Position numbers and translations under genes: made by a program
Notes under the pieces: model-generated
The model's input: only the letters and a program-made list of their open reading frames with translations
The model's database searches: none
What the model was told of the DNA's origin: nothing
In this document: positions 11,501-21,907 of the stretch, piece after piece
Position numbering within the stretch: position 1 is the stretch's first letter
Layout: each line of letters begins with the position of its first letter
Assembly: GCF_963678635.1 (NCBI RefSeq)
Contig: NC_087062.1
Coordinates: forward strand, 62,717,253-62,779,252
Direction of reading: 5' to 3'
DNA length: 62,000 nt
Source: Symsagittifera roscoffensis
Lineage: Eukaryota; Xenacoelomorpha; Acoela; Convolutidae

Positions 11501-14500
11501 AAAAAAATGGAAGTATAAAATTGGCATTGGAATCAAGAGAATTGAACAAACAGGTACACAAGATTAAGTACCAAATGCCAAACATTGACGAATTAGTAGA
11601 CGGGATAAGTCAAATAATTGCAGAACGAAAAGCCGGGATGTACATTTTACAACATTGGATTTCACTTACGCATACGGACAAGTATCCTTGGAACAAAAGA
11701 CTAGCGAGCAATGCAATTTTTCACTAGTCGGCGGAAAATCGACGGGAACATATCGTTTTAAAAACGGTTTTTACAGGCTCACATCAATGCCGGCAGAGTT
11801 TCAAAAGTCTTTGATAATTTACTTAAGGAATTTCCTCGGGCAAATGCCTTCATCGACGATACCTTAATTGCGTCCAAGGGAACAAGAGTAGAGCAAATTG
11901 CATTAGTGAAAAAAATCTTGAAGAAGTTGGACGTATCAAACGTTTCTTTGAAACTACGGAAATGCGAATTTGCAAAAACCGAATGTGAATGGTTAGGGTT
12001 TCGAATTAAGGAAAGTGGCATCGCGCATTAGTCCGGAAAACTCAAGCGGTAGAAGATTTGAAAACCCCAAAATCGAGAAAGCAATTTAAATCTTTAATGG
12101 GTGTGATGCACAGTTTGCATAAATGTTTGCCAAAACTCGCTGAAGTTAGCGCACCATTAAGACCATTACTCAGTCAGAACAACGAGTTTGTCTGGACGCC
12201 GAATTGCGAGAATGCGTTTCAACAATTGAAATATCTAGTGAAAAACATTGTAGAACTTAGACATTTCGATATTCACCGTGAAACTAGGATAATTGGTGAT
12301 GCTAGTCACGATGGCATAGGGGCCGTGTTAGAACAGTACATCCCCTCCGGTTGGCATCCAATTTAGTTTGCGTCACAGTATCTTAATATGGCCGAGAAAA
12401 CGTATTCTGCAAACGAATTAGAATTACTCGCGCTAGTTTGGGCTACGGAACATTTTCGAAACTATATTTATGGACGTTATTTAACAGTTATATCAGATCA
12501 CAAGGCGTTGCTTACATTATTAAATTCTTCCCAAAAGGAAATAAAACATTCTTTTGTCGGTTAACTCGATGATACGATCGCTTAGTACCATATGATTTCA
12601 ATGTTGAACATAGGCAGGGGTCGTAAAAAGGAATGGCAGACTATTTGTCTCGGTTTCCATCTGCAGCGGCGCCCGAGACAAGTCATTACAATGAAAGTTT
12701 TACAGTAGCGAAAAAAAATGATAAACGATGCATTGAAACCTAAGGACCAGTTAAAGCCTGGGGGTCAAAAAAGTAATCAAATTAGGCAAAATTCGACGTT
12801 AGAGGGCGGACGGTCATGTTTCTACTCAAAGAGAAAACTTGTATCCCATGAAATTAAAAGAAAAGCAGATTATGCAAATATTCACCTTGAGCACACGCGC
12901 TCACTAGAGGACGTGGTTATATGCAACCGACGGCTAGCCGATCAGAATCGAGATATTTGCATACTGGCGGAAATATGCAAATTCCGAATAAAGAAAATCA
13001 GACGTTGTTCTCAGTACGTAAAATCAAGTTGTTATCTTACAGAAAAAATTACGAAAAATATGTCATCGATGAATTCACTCGGGAAAAGCGATCCGAAAAC
13101 ACCTTGCGCTATTGTCAATACCTCCACTCACTCCGGAAATGTAAACCTCAATGTACTTTTAAATAGAGTTAACCAGCCGCCGAGTTTAAGTTCTGATTCT
13201 GATATAGAAGTAATACCGCCAGATAAAGTTATTCCGAAAACGACTAATTCGAAAAAGTTAAACACCGTTATTTCATTTCTTCATCAGTTCCCCGGATTAT
13301 CTTATCCCATTGTGCAAAGTGATAAATGGATTTATTCAATAGTGCCTACTGATAGTCGAGTAGTTAAGAAAAATGATTATCCTGAGATTCTGAATTTGAA
13401 ATTAGTTGAAGCCAACTTGGAAAAGGACCTGATATTAAAAACGGTCCGCGACGCGATCCGAGATAAGGACCCACGGGCCAAGGACATCATTACTAGATTG
13501 GGGCAATACTACTCTCAACATTTCAACGATTTTGCTGTGCGCGAATACTGCTTGTGGATGGATGGCCGACTGGTCATACCGAAGGATATGTCGTCAGCAG
13601 TGTTAAACCGATTGCATCACAACCACCATGGGCGGGATAAAATGTTTGCGGCGGCGAAGGACGTCTGGATACCGCTCATGCATAGGAACCTTGCGGCCAC
13701 AGCCAAATATTGTAAACGCTGCCTAGAAGCAGGTAAAAATCTTAAGCCGGACATTCCAAAAAAAGATATGGGGGACACATATGTACCCAGGGAACCTAAC
13801 GATTTGGTTCAATTAGATTTCTGGGGTCCGGTAAATTATGTACGGGGTGGGAATAAACATGTTCTACTAGCAGTTGATACGTTTTCACTTTAGCCGTCGG
13901 CTTATGTCTGCACCAGTAACAAGTCTAAAAACGTATTAAAATTCCAAAGGAAATACTTAAATACACATGGGCACCCAAGGGAATTACATATGGATCAGGC
14001 AACTGGGTTCTTCTCGAATGAGATAAAAAACTTCTGTAATTATGAGGGTATTGAACTTACAAAATCTCCGGTTAAGGACCACCGTGCTGCGGGGATGGTC
14101 GAAAGGACAATTGGCTCGATAAAAAACTACGTTCTAACTTATCTCCAGGAAAATAAAGATTATAAATTTGGATTGATGATATCCCGTACCCTGAGCGCTT
14201 TAAGATTTGTGCCGCACTCTAAAACTATGCTAACGCCATTCGAGGCCTATCATGGAAGAGAAGCAAATACGACCCTTCGAAGTTTGACAAAAAAGCCATC
14301 ATTGAGAAACCTAAATTGGAAAAATGTCATTAACCAGAAATTATCTTGTTTAGACAACGCGAGTGGTCTACCCGATGTGGAACTAAAAATCGATTGGGAG
14401 AAACATAGCAATCTCGTGTACCATCAAAAATTGAAAAATTGACAAAACACACGGTGCAAATGAAAAAGGATCGATACTAAGCGAAGTGGTGTTTCATTTA

Positions 14501-17500
14501 GATCGGCGGCTGAAGAAAACCGAATTGAGAAGGGGATCGACGCTACCACCCCGGGTCCAGGCAAGCCTAACGGAGCATAAGAGGCAAGCGGAAAAGTCGA
14601 AAGGGGACCAATTAGAAATGGAAGGAGCTTGAAAAACGAAGAAAAATCGAATAGTCGAGTACAGCGAAGTTGAAAGTGACAAAGATGAGGAGAGCGAATG
14701 GGCAGTCGTGGGGCGCGAGGGCGAAGCCGAGAAAACTGCAGCGAGCGGAGCGAACGAACCGTCGGGAACGGATAAAGAACAAACACCGAAAATCGTCGGT
14801 ATTAAAAGGAAGCTGGGTAAGGAGGCAACGCGCAGATCGACGCGACAACGGAGAGGAGTCGACAAAATGGGTGGAGTGATGATTCACCGGATCGAACACA
14901 AATGAGAGAAAAACTTAGGGAGAGGTTTGGCAAGCATGCCTAAAAACTCAAGTTGAAACTGGTTGCCCGAATGAGATAGGGACCAGTTTGAGTTATGTAA
15001 GTTATATGAGTTTGTTTCTTTCTGTCTGCGGACCTGCTGTCGTGACCTTGCGATCTCTATCGTCCGGTACGAGCTAAAACTAAGCTGCTGTAAGATTTAG
15101 ATTTGATGCCTTACAGTTGCTTGGCAATTAAAGTTAAACAACTATTCTGTCTTTACTATACATTTCTCTAATTCAACAATATTATATGCTTGAAATGCTC
15201 ATTACAAGCGTTTGCCTTTTAAATGGTAGCAATCATTTTTGCATCCCTGTCGGCTGATGGTTGATCAGAAGAAGAGGCTGATTTTCCAGTGGCGTTCAGT
15301 CTGATAGTGTATCGCTACTTCGACCAGGTGGAACAACTGTTGAGCAGCATCTACAGAAGTCACAACTTGTACTGCTTCCACGTCGACACCAGTGCAGACA
15401 GCTTATTCAAAGAACAGGTTAGCTCTTTTAGTAGAACCGATAACGACTCTTATGATTGAAGTCCGATTGCAATTGAAGAGACCTCGAAAAAATATTTCCA
15501 TCTTTTTCAGTTATCAAAAATTGCATTTCCAAAGGCAGAAACGAGATATGATTATGAAATCGAACTGCATAGGATAAACCGCTCGACCCTTGATTCAGCT
15601 ATTTGAAAGCGCCAACTTTAAAAAAGCTAAAAACAAGTCAACATCTAGTGCTATGTTTGTGATGAATGAAAGATTTAAGTTTAACTTCATTTACAACCTA
15701 TATAAAAAATTCAAGAACCATTTACATTTCATCATTATCACCATCTGGTCTGCTCTGTCATCTTTTCTCGATACTCAAAAGTTTTCCGATGGTTTCTCTG
15801 AGAATACTTCTTTTCTCAGACTGTTTGAGAATTAGCCCCAACTCTGAAGTGAGTTGGCAAGCGTTTCTTCTGCGAAGATTAAATCCTTATCTCTGAAGCG
15901 AGTTTGCATTTTCGAGAACATTTCATTTCCCTTTGTTTCCCTTATTGTAAAATTCTCAGCTCTAATGTGAGCTGGGACTGACGCGTTTTTTAACTTATAT
16001 TAAAAAACACGCTGCCAGCTCTAATGTGAGCTTGGATGAACCAAAGTTTTCTGTTGGAAGTTTAAAATCGATCGTTCATGTTTTATCACATGTTGTGGAA
16101 AGCATACGCCATGAGCAGCTGGATGAAGATCCTCCTAATATACATGCCTTCTGAAGCTGATATATTTTGTTCTAAAAATTTGAACACCTCTGTGCCCGCT
16201 AGTCGTCTTCAATATTTATTTAGCTAACACATGTTCTGATACTCTCCTTCTCTGATAATTTTGATGATTGAAACGTCAATTCTATAACCTTGATACAGGA
16301 CAATCAAACCCGAATTTCTATACAGGCTTCTAGTTCTTAAAAAGTATCGTTCTTTTTGGCGTGTTCAGGTCAAAAAGATCACAATTTCTTAATCTTTGTA
16401 TCTCAATAAATTGACAGTTTGCAACTTGAAATCGTTTAGAATAAAAAAGTTTAATAAATAAGAACGTTTTCAGCAGCTTATTCTAATATAATTTTACAGT
16501 AGTTTGTTGAAAATCTACGCTACCAATAGGTACTAACTTCCTAAGTTTTCTGGCTTTTGATCCGGCCACTTCACAAAGGGCAAAATAACTAAACCGTGGG
16601 GTGTTTTTTTTTCCTTAGGATTTTGACATCCACAAAAAAGCACCGTAGGAGGTTAAGCCTAATTTCACATTTTGCAAAAAGTCGCAAAAAGGTTGAGACC
16701 AAATTTTAGATTAATATTGGTCTTAAAGTTACTTTTCAAACTAATTTCCTTTCTCAAACTCGTTTTTTTTCTTGGTTATTAGGCCTTAAAAAATCAACAA
16801 ACTCAGAAAAGCGGTCCGAGTTTTCAGCTACCTTGACTAAAATAAACTTTCGTGCAAATGTCGCTGGAATTCATTTTAAAGGTTGATTCAAAGGAGTATT
16901 GCGAGTTGTGATTAAAATATTTGAAATTCATGTTTTTCATTACTCTCGCCAAAGATAGCTGTTGCCAGAACACTGTGTTATTTACAAGGTTAAAACAAAT
17001 ATGCCAATGCCAAAGCTTCAAGAATTTTTAATCATGAATTAAGTTGAATTTGGAACCGCGATTTGCTACCGAGTCTAATGTTTTATTAATTCTAGCTTGA
17101 AACGATGCATTGCCTCAATGTTCGACAAAATTTTTTTAATGTAAGTTATTTAGCTTTTCCCTTCCCAATGGCAAGTTCTTACTAGTAAAATTGTTTCACC
17201 AGGTCCGATAATTGTAACATTGGCATACTAATTAAGGTATTCCAAAGATACTTCAATTGTAACCTGGTTTTACCACTTGTTACGTGACAAAGGTAGCGCT
17301 TGTCTTCGTGAGGGGAGGGGGCTAAGAGAAGAGTCGAATTGTTACATGTTTAAGATGGAGGCGCTAGTCAGCTGTTTCGGAGACAACGTTTTTCTCGCGC
17401 CCAACCCCGTCAATACAGCCTGGGCACGGCCGACTCTTCTTCTCTCCGAGTTAGCCTGCATGCAAGAACTGCGGAGACGCTCCAACAAGTGGAAGTACCT

Positions 17501-20262
17501 CATCAACTTGACAGGGGAGGAGTTTCCTCTAGTAACCAACCTAGAGTTGGTCACCATACTCAAAAAGCTGAATGGGTCAAATCTCCTAGGTAAAGAATAG
17601 TTTTGCTGAGCTAAGGGCTTCCCTAATGCTGTTTACTTTGTGTTCAGTTTAAAAACAAGTAGGTTTTTATGTTACAAGTACCAGTTTCTGTCTTACAATG
17701 TATGATAAAAATTTGTCTACTTCAAATTTTTCAGACCCATTTTACTCAAATTTAACTCCACCACTTTGCTAAACATTATGATTCATAACTGACAAATCAA
17801 ATAATCAAAAACAAATTGTAAAAATTCAAACTTTCGAGGAGCAGGGATGAAGTCGCTAAGTTCTCCAACTCTCTTTCAAAAGGGTGGTGATCTTACGCCC
17901 GCTTCACTGTCCGGTCATAAAATTGCATTAGTATCTTCACAACGAGACACCCGCTCTTTGACGTTGTCCCTGCAGATTCCTGTAGAAGTATTTTTGCATG
18001 TCAATCTGGGTTGTCGGACAACACCCTGGAGATGGTTATTAAGAGAGCACAAGTAGCAGTGCAGAATATTGCTGACTGGGGACGCAAAAAGAAGATAGCT
18101 AAAAACAACGAGACGAACAAGACAGAGTGGACGTTTTTTTGCGGCTGAGTCATAAGACGCCAAGTGGATGCCATGAATCACCATCGACGAATAAACTGTG
18201 AATATTGGGCCTTCAACTTCAGTCGGAAAACTGAGCACCTCGGCTTGCAGCCCTGATTCAAAATGAACTTTCTGCGACTGGAGAGAACAGACGAGACTAG
18301 TCGGAGAGCAACCGCCTAGGTCCTGGATTCAAGAAGCTGATCACGGATTATGGTATGAAGTCGTCATCTACAATGACAGATCAGCAGTTGCAGGCACTAG
18401 CAATGGGTGCGCGGGAGTTGCTGTCACTAGAAGCAACCCGGGGAGCCCAAAAACGATGATAGAGATGCAGATTAAAGGAAGGGAGTTGAAAAAACTGAGA
18501 AGCGATTGTGAGCGCGACCAAATTGAAGGCACAGCCAGTCATTATTGCAATCCATAAGCGGTAAATTCTGAGAAACAGTTGAGCTCAGAATGAACGTAGA
18601 ATATGCATAGATCTCAGCTCAGACTATGGCTCGCGAACATCCCCAAAAATGCTGTCACCTTGAGTGAAAACCCATCTAAGGCATTCAGCGTCATGAGAAT
18701 TATTAGAGAAGGTGCGCCCCCATCCCTGAGTTTTCGCTGTTCACAAATATTTGCCAAAAGACGAAACAAGAAACGTTGAAACACGGAAGCTCGCAATCAA
18801 GCTGGCGCACTTACATAGAGCGTCCTGAGAAATCTGATGGACCCGTCAATCATCCCCATGTGCAGATGTTATGATGATAGAGATACAGTAGAACTGTGGC
18901 TCGTTTGCACCGCCACGGTAGAAACCCATTTTGAACTTTTCGGAGAGACGGTTACATGTTTTGACATCTTAGTTGTGGAACTCTCTTCAAAGATTCCGCT
19001 GTCGCCTTCTATACTCGATCACAACAGGGGTGAAAAAGCGCAGATAAATTTTTCCTCTTTAATTTAGGGAAACTAATGGACGAATAATCGTAAAGTTAAG
19101 TAATATAGCTTTCTTACTAATCCGACTTTTGAAGAAAATGGAGTATTTATGCTTGGTGAGGTTTTTTATTCAGTCAATTGTCGGCTATCCAAATAATAGT
19201 TTTTAAGAAATTTTTTACGCCCCATTGAAGATATCGACTCCCTGAAATCAAATTCAATCGATATGGATTAATGGACAGTCAGAGCGGCGTATAATAAACA
19301 AACCGCCATGTCTACAAACCGCCGTATCTTGAAGCCGAATTTGCATCAGAATAACGTAACAATTGCATAACAACAATGACAATCTGCTGTTAAGTTGCAT
19401 AACAATTTTATTTTTGGCTTGTTGGAATGGTAATCTTATTTTCAGTTTGTTGGCGCTTCGGCTTATTGGCCTACCACCGTCGGAACATTCAGGGCTTTGC
19501 GTTGATATAAGAGCAGTCTTGCTTCTCCTAACACTCATATTTCCAAAAAAAAATTATTATTGTTTGCTGAAAACTGATTGCGGATAGCCAAAAATTGTCC
19601 TTGCAAAAAAGTTTCATTTAGTTTTAGAGTTAACATATTGATGTTTAGGATATATGAAACAACCAACATCAATTTACGGAGAGCTTGAGGGCGATCAACA
19701 TAAGAGATTGCCGAAGAGACTTCCCAAAGGTATGCGCCCGTTTAAAAGCTCAACTCACGTTGTACTCACTTACGACGCCGTAAAATTTATCCTCGAAGAC
19801 CGTTGGGCGGAGACACTGCACAAAATTCTACAGAAACAAGTCTTTATGAACGAGGAACACTTTTTTGCACTGCTTCATTACAACGTCAACATAACCCATT
19901 TCCCAGGGTCTCATTGGATAAATGAGGGCGCGAGTCACCCAGCTACTCAGTTTGAGCCCCGCTACAAAAAATGGCAGGTCTCAAAAAAGTCACGCTGCAT
20001 TAGTGGCAGAATTCGACACTACATCTGCGTAGTTGGTGCACGAACTCTACCAGAATTAGTGAACACTTTTTACGGAACAGCTCTGTACGTGAACAAATTC
20101 ATCTGGACTTTTCAGTCGCTATCTTGGGACTGTATGATGACTTGGCATCACTCGAAAGTGGATCAGGAGTTGAAAAGAGGTGCAGTTTCTAGCAAGTTTC
20201 TAGAGATGATGAATGCAGATCACTCGCCAATTTTGAACATTATTCATAATAATACCAGATAG
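8567..20262 (+). CDS. Core-2/I-branching beta-1,6-N-acetylglucosaminyltransferase (GCNT family), five exons
   Basis: Exons 8567-8713, 8987-9242, 15269-15417, 17355-17589 and 19649-20262 give about 466 residues (human GCNT1 has 428). Family enzymes transfer GlcNAc from UDP-GlcNAc in beta-1,6 linkage to branch O-glycans or poly-LacNAc in the Golgi lumen. Exon 1 starts MRKLLRKR and continues into a hydrophobic signal anchor (CLFLILGTVIFFYCNLLF), the type II topology of these enzymes. Exon 2 has the stem plus the conserved Cys-containing FPSCMSFWTQRASFYQ block. Exon 3 has EEADFPVAFSLIVY, LLSSIYRSHNLYCFHVD. Exon 4 has CFGDNVFLAP, WKYLINLTGEEFPL. Exon 5 has THVVLTYDAVKFILED and EEHFFALL, the counterpart of the family's DEHLWATL acidic motif, ending in TAG. 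All phases fit except the exon 2 donor: frame requires the exon to end at 9242, but the canonical GT lies one base on, after an extra G in a GGG run. This may be an assembly error, an allele or a non-canonical junction. Which GCNT paralogue it corresponds to is not clear. Confidence 0.85.
9718..9911 (+). repeat. 5' LTR
   Basis: 194 bp, TG...CA ends. It contains a block of about 45 bp (GACCTGCTGTCGTGACCTTG onward) identical to the 3' LTR. Short LTRs of this length are unusual but known for some Ty3/gypsy lineages. Confidence 0.85.
9927..10841 (+). pseudogene. gag remnant of the LTR retrotransposon
   Basis: A candidate ATG (9926-9928 region) hits a stop after 14 codons, and the homologous-looking reading then continues in other frames. 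An N-terminal gag-like stretch is at about 9967-10320 and a C-terminal piece at 10281-10841. The C-terminal piece ends in an Arg/Gly-rich tract and a zinc-knuckle-like CYNCDAPNFTLDHIASC, spaced C-X2-C-X8-H-X3-C, which is atypical next to the usual CX2CX4HX4C. It resembles the nucleocapsid of mag-like elements, an assignment I hold loosely. Confidence 0.65.
10904..11098 (+). pseudogene. Retrotransposon aspartic protease remnant
   Basis: It contains WVDSGSPVTIF, the DSG active-site motif of retroelement aspartic proteases with its hydrophobic flanks, between the nucleocapsid-like and RT segments. A stop closes the frame directly afterwards. Confidence 0.65.
11230..12050 (+). pseudogene. Retrotransposon reverse transcriptase remnant
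   Basis: Fingers and palm motifs are recognisable across at least three frames: SPIVITVKKNGSIKLALESR and ELNKQVHKIKYQMPNIDELV in the first, DFTYAYGQVSL then GFYRLTSMPAEFQ in the second, and FIDDTLIASKG (the xxDD catalytic box, near 11844) in a third. Frameshifts near 11650-11820 and a stop near 12030 inactivate it. Confidence 0.8.
12058..12640 (+). pseudogene. Retrotransposon RNase H remnant
   Basis: The connection domain and RNase H follow RT. GDASHDGIGAVLEQ and, after a stop at about 12364, NELELLALVWATEHFRNYIY and VISDHKALLTLLN are the usual D-E-D-containing blocks of Ty3/gypsy RNase H. At least two stops interrupt it. Confidence 0.75.
13400..14442 (+). pseudogene. Retrotransposon integrase remnant
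   Basis: An H-H-C-C zinc-binding segment (LHHNHHGRDKMF ... YCKRC) precedes the DD35E core: LDFWGP, then HMDQATGF, then a Glu in GMVERTIGSIK exactly 35 residues after the second Asp. One TAG at about 13891 breaks the core between the first two Asp residues. GRE-containing C-terminal sequence follows (FEAYHGREANT). The order RT-RNase H-integrase defines Ty3/gypsy rather than Copia. Confidence 0.8.
14443..14971 (+). other. Retrotransposon 3' region before the 3' LTR
   Basis: Lys/Glu/Arg-rich broken reading frames continuing the pol C-terminus. Base composition is noticeably more GC-rich than the surrounding intron. The several overlapping frames on both strands are consequences of this composition. 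Confidence 0.5.
14972..15162 (+). repeat. 3' LTR
   Basis: 191 bp. It differs from the 5' LTR by one T indel after TTTGAGTT, a cluster near CTGTC(T)GCGG, changes around GAGCTAAAAC, and several single substitutions near the end. Confidence 0.85.
15418..17354 (+). other. GCNT intron 3
   Basis: It contains a cluster of four related short hairpins at 15838-16035 (described separately). Otherwise I see no feature. Confidence 0.5.
15838..16035. repeat. Cluster of four short hairpin motifs
   Basis: Related imperfect palindromes at 15838-15857 (CCAACTCTGAAGTGAGTTGG), 15885-15907, 15957-15974 (CAGCTCTAATGTGAGCTG) and 16015-16035, spaced 47-72 bp apart. Between the last two lies another hairpin with arms GCGTTTTTTAA and TTAAAAAACACGC. 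It sits in intron 3 of the GCNT-like gene. Confidence 0.5.
17820..19067 (+). pseudogene. Degraded non-LTR retrotransposon 3' half inside GCNT intron 4
   Basis: A segment at about 18008-18140 reads LSDNTLEMVIKRAQVAVQNI then ADWGRKKKIAKNNETNKTEW, like the RT thumb region of jockey/I/R1-type elements (ALxxAIDxVxxW...KTE). About 700 bp further, IPMCRCYDDRDTVELWLVC (from about 18852) resembles the C-terminal CxxC...H...C zinc-binding tail, followed by FELFGE. Stops and frame changes lie between, where an RNase H domain would be expected. More GC-rich than its surroundings. Clade uncertain. Confidence 0.5.
19478..19519 (+). repeat. Helentron-like 3'-end fragment
   Basis: GTCGGAACATTCAGGGCTTT and then a decayed stem and GAGCAGTCTTG. 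Only the subterminal repeat and hairpin region survive. Similar lone 3' ends occur at about 21540-21574, 22104-22141 and 27798-27835. Confidence 0.55.
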
Positions 20263-20327
20263 ATAATGATGAACAATTTCATCAAGTTCATTTTCAAAAA
20301 GTCGATTCAAAATAATCAAAGTCGATC

Positions 20328-20333
20328 AATAAA
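20328..20333 (+). terminator. Poly(A) signal of the GCNT-like gene
   Basis: AATAAA, 66 bp after the TAG stop, at a normal distance for a short 3' UTR. Confidence 0.5.
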
Positions 20334-21192
20334 TTACGGATTGGAATTTAAAACTAAAGAAAGATAGTGAACCAATTAGCCTGCTTCTAATTCAATTGCA
20401 ATCCTTCTTGCTTCTTATAAGAACTCAATTCTTGAAGCTTTAGACGAGAGTTGCTCTTTCTCTTATTTGATGGGACGTAGTTTATGCAGAGTACATTGCC
20501 TAATATAGAAACTTAGCCTCTGTTTTACTCAACTCGGGAGATCTAAAAAAGCCAAAATGGTTTCAATTTTCAAGATTCTGAAATTTCCCAGCAAGCAATG
20601 TCAAAGCAGTATAATTTGTACCTTGTAAAAATTTTTGATACCAACCTGGAATGGATACTTAGCCGCCTACAATTTAAAAATTGATATATGAATTTCGTTA
20701 GTTAGTCCAAGATGGCAATTATCAAGCTCTGAAACAACTTCAAAAACTGTTGCTTAAGAGAATGTTCTTTTAAGCTTTGAGCTCTGAAAGCTATCGATTT
20801 TTTGAGATCGTACTATTTTGCGAAAATTCTGGTTAAACACATGATATTTGTGTGGAGAAAAACCACTCCCAAGCAGAAGCACTCTAAACTGCTTCGTAAA
20901 CAACCTGTAACGCTCACTTTTTAATAAAAGAAGGAACAAAATACAACACCTGAATAAATGTATTAACTTTTTTTTCACGTTTTTTTTCTTTTGCCCAAAA
21001 TTTTTCTTAACGTTTAATTTTTCATCAAGGTTGGTCAATCAGAGAAAACTAAGGCGTAGCGAATATAGCGAAATAATTCAGCTGAAAAAATATACACATT
21101 GAATGCAGACTAATCGATTTTTTGATTAGTGCTCAAAGTTTATTTTGGTAGTGGAAAAATATTTTGTTTACAAACAATTTATATTTATTTAC
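20334..21192. other. Intergenic, no gene seen
   Basis: AT-rich sequence after the GCNT-like gene. I see no coding or repeat structure that I can name. Confidence 0.4.
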
Positions 21193-21484
21193 AACACTTA
21201 AAGTAAATATTTCAGCTAAACTTGGGGTAACTTCAGATAAAACTCAACGTAATTTCACCTAAAGTTTTAGTTTAAAGTTGAGGTGAAATAAGGTAATAGT
21301 TTAGATTCCTTAAGGTAGTCTTACCTGTTTAATTAAGGTATTTTTTCAGGCAAACTTGGGGTAATCTTAGGTAGCAGTTGAGTTGGCTTGAAATAAGGCT
21401 AAGGTAAGCACTTTTTGACTTAACTGTTGAGGTAATTTGAGGTGTTTTTTAAGGTAAATTTACCTCAACTTTTTTTAGAGTGTT
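21193..21484. mobile_element. Short AT-rich MITE with AACACTTWAA ends
   Basis: The left end AACACTTAAAGTAAAT and the reversed right end AACACTCTAAAAAAAGTTGA are inverted copies. The interior is built from many AAGGTAA / TTACCTCAA words in both orientations, which makes a complex fold. It has no coding capacity. Confidence 0.45.
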
Positions 21485-21707
21485 TGCATGTTTTTTGTTC
21501 GCCAAAACTACTTTAGACACGTCAAATGTCAGTGTTAACTTTCACAGCTTCGCCCTAATACATACAGCTGTCTTGTTTTCTTTTTTTCAACACTTTTCTT
21601 TAGTGTCGATGAAAGATGAAGTGAAGGCACTTATTTAGTACGTTTGGTAATATTTCAGGGAAAATATTAGAATTTTATCACGCTCGAATATAATTTTTAT
21701 TAAGTTT

Positions 21708-21907
21708 NNNNNNNNNNNNNNNNNNNNNNNNNNNNNNNNNNNNNNNNNNNNNNNNNNNNNNNNNNNNNNNNNNNNNNNNNNNNNNNNNNNNNNNNNNNNN
21801 NNNNNNNNNNNNNNNNNNNNNNNNNNNNNNNNNNNNNNNNNNNNNNNNNNNNNNNNNNNNNNNNNNNNNNNNNNNNNNNNNNNNNNNNNNNNNNNNNNNN
21901 NNNNNNN
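21708..21907. other. Assembly gap (200 N)
   Basis: Exactly 200 unresolved bases, a typical fixed-size scaffold gap, so the true length is unknown. Confidence 0.98.

Larger units (their letters stand above)
9718..15162 (+). mobile_element. Ty3/gypsy-type LTR retrotransposon, decayed, inside GCNT intron 2
   Basis: Two direct LTRs (9718-9911 and 14972-15162) flank gag, protease, reverse transcriptase, RNase H and integrase remnants in the Ty3/gypsy order. The LTRs begin TGAGATAGGGACC and end ACTATACA, and differ at roughly a dozen positions plus small indels. Many stops and frameshifts make it non-functional. It is in sense with the host gene, in an intron. A candidate primer-binding site (TGGCGCAGCCAGCGG) starts about 17 bp after the 5' LTR. 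No clean 5-bp target duplication is visible. Confidence 0.9.

Noticed and set aside
14424-14905. Several overlapping open frames of 60-120 codons on both strands
   Set aside because: They sit in the GC-richer 3' part of the LTR retrotransposon and overlap in all frames, as expected from composition.
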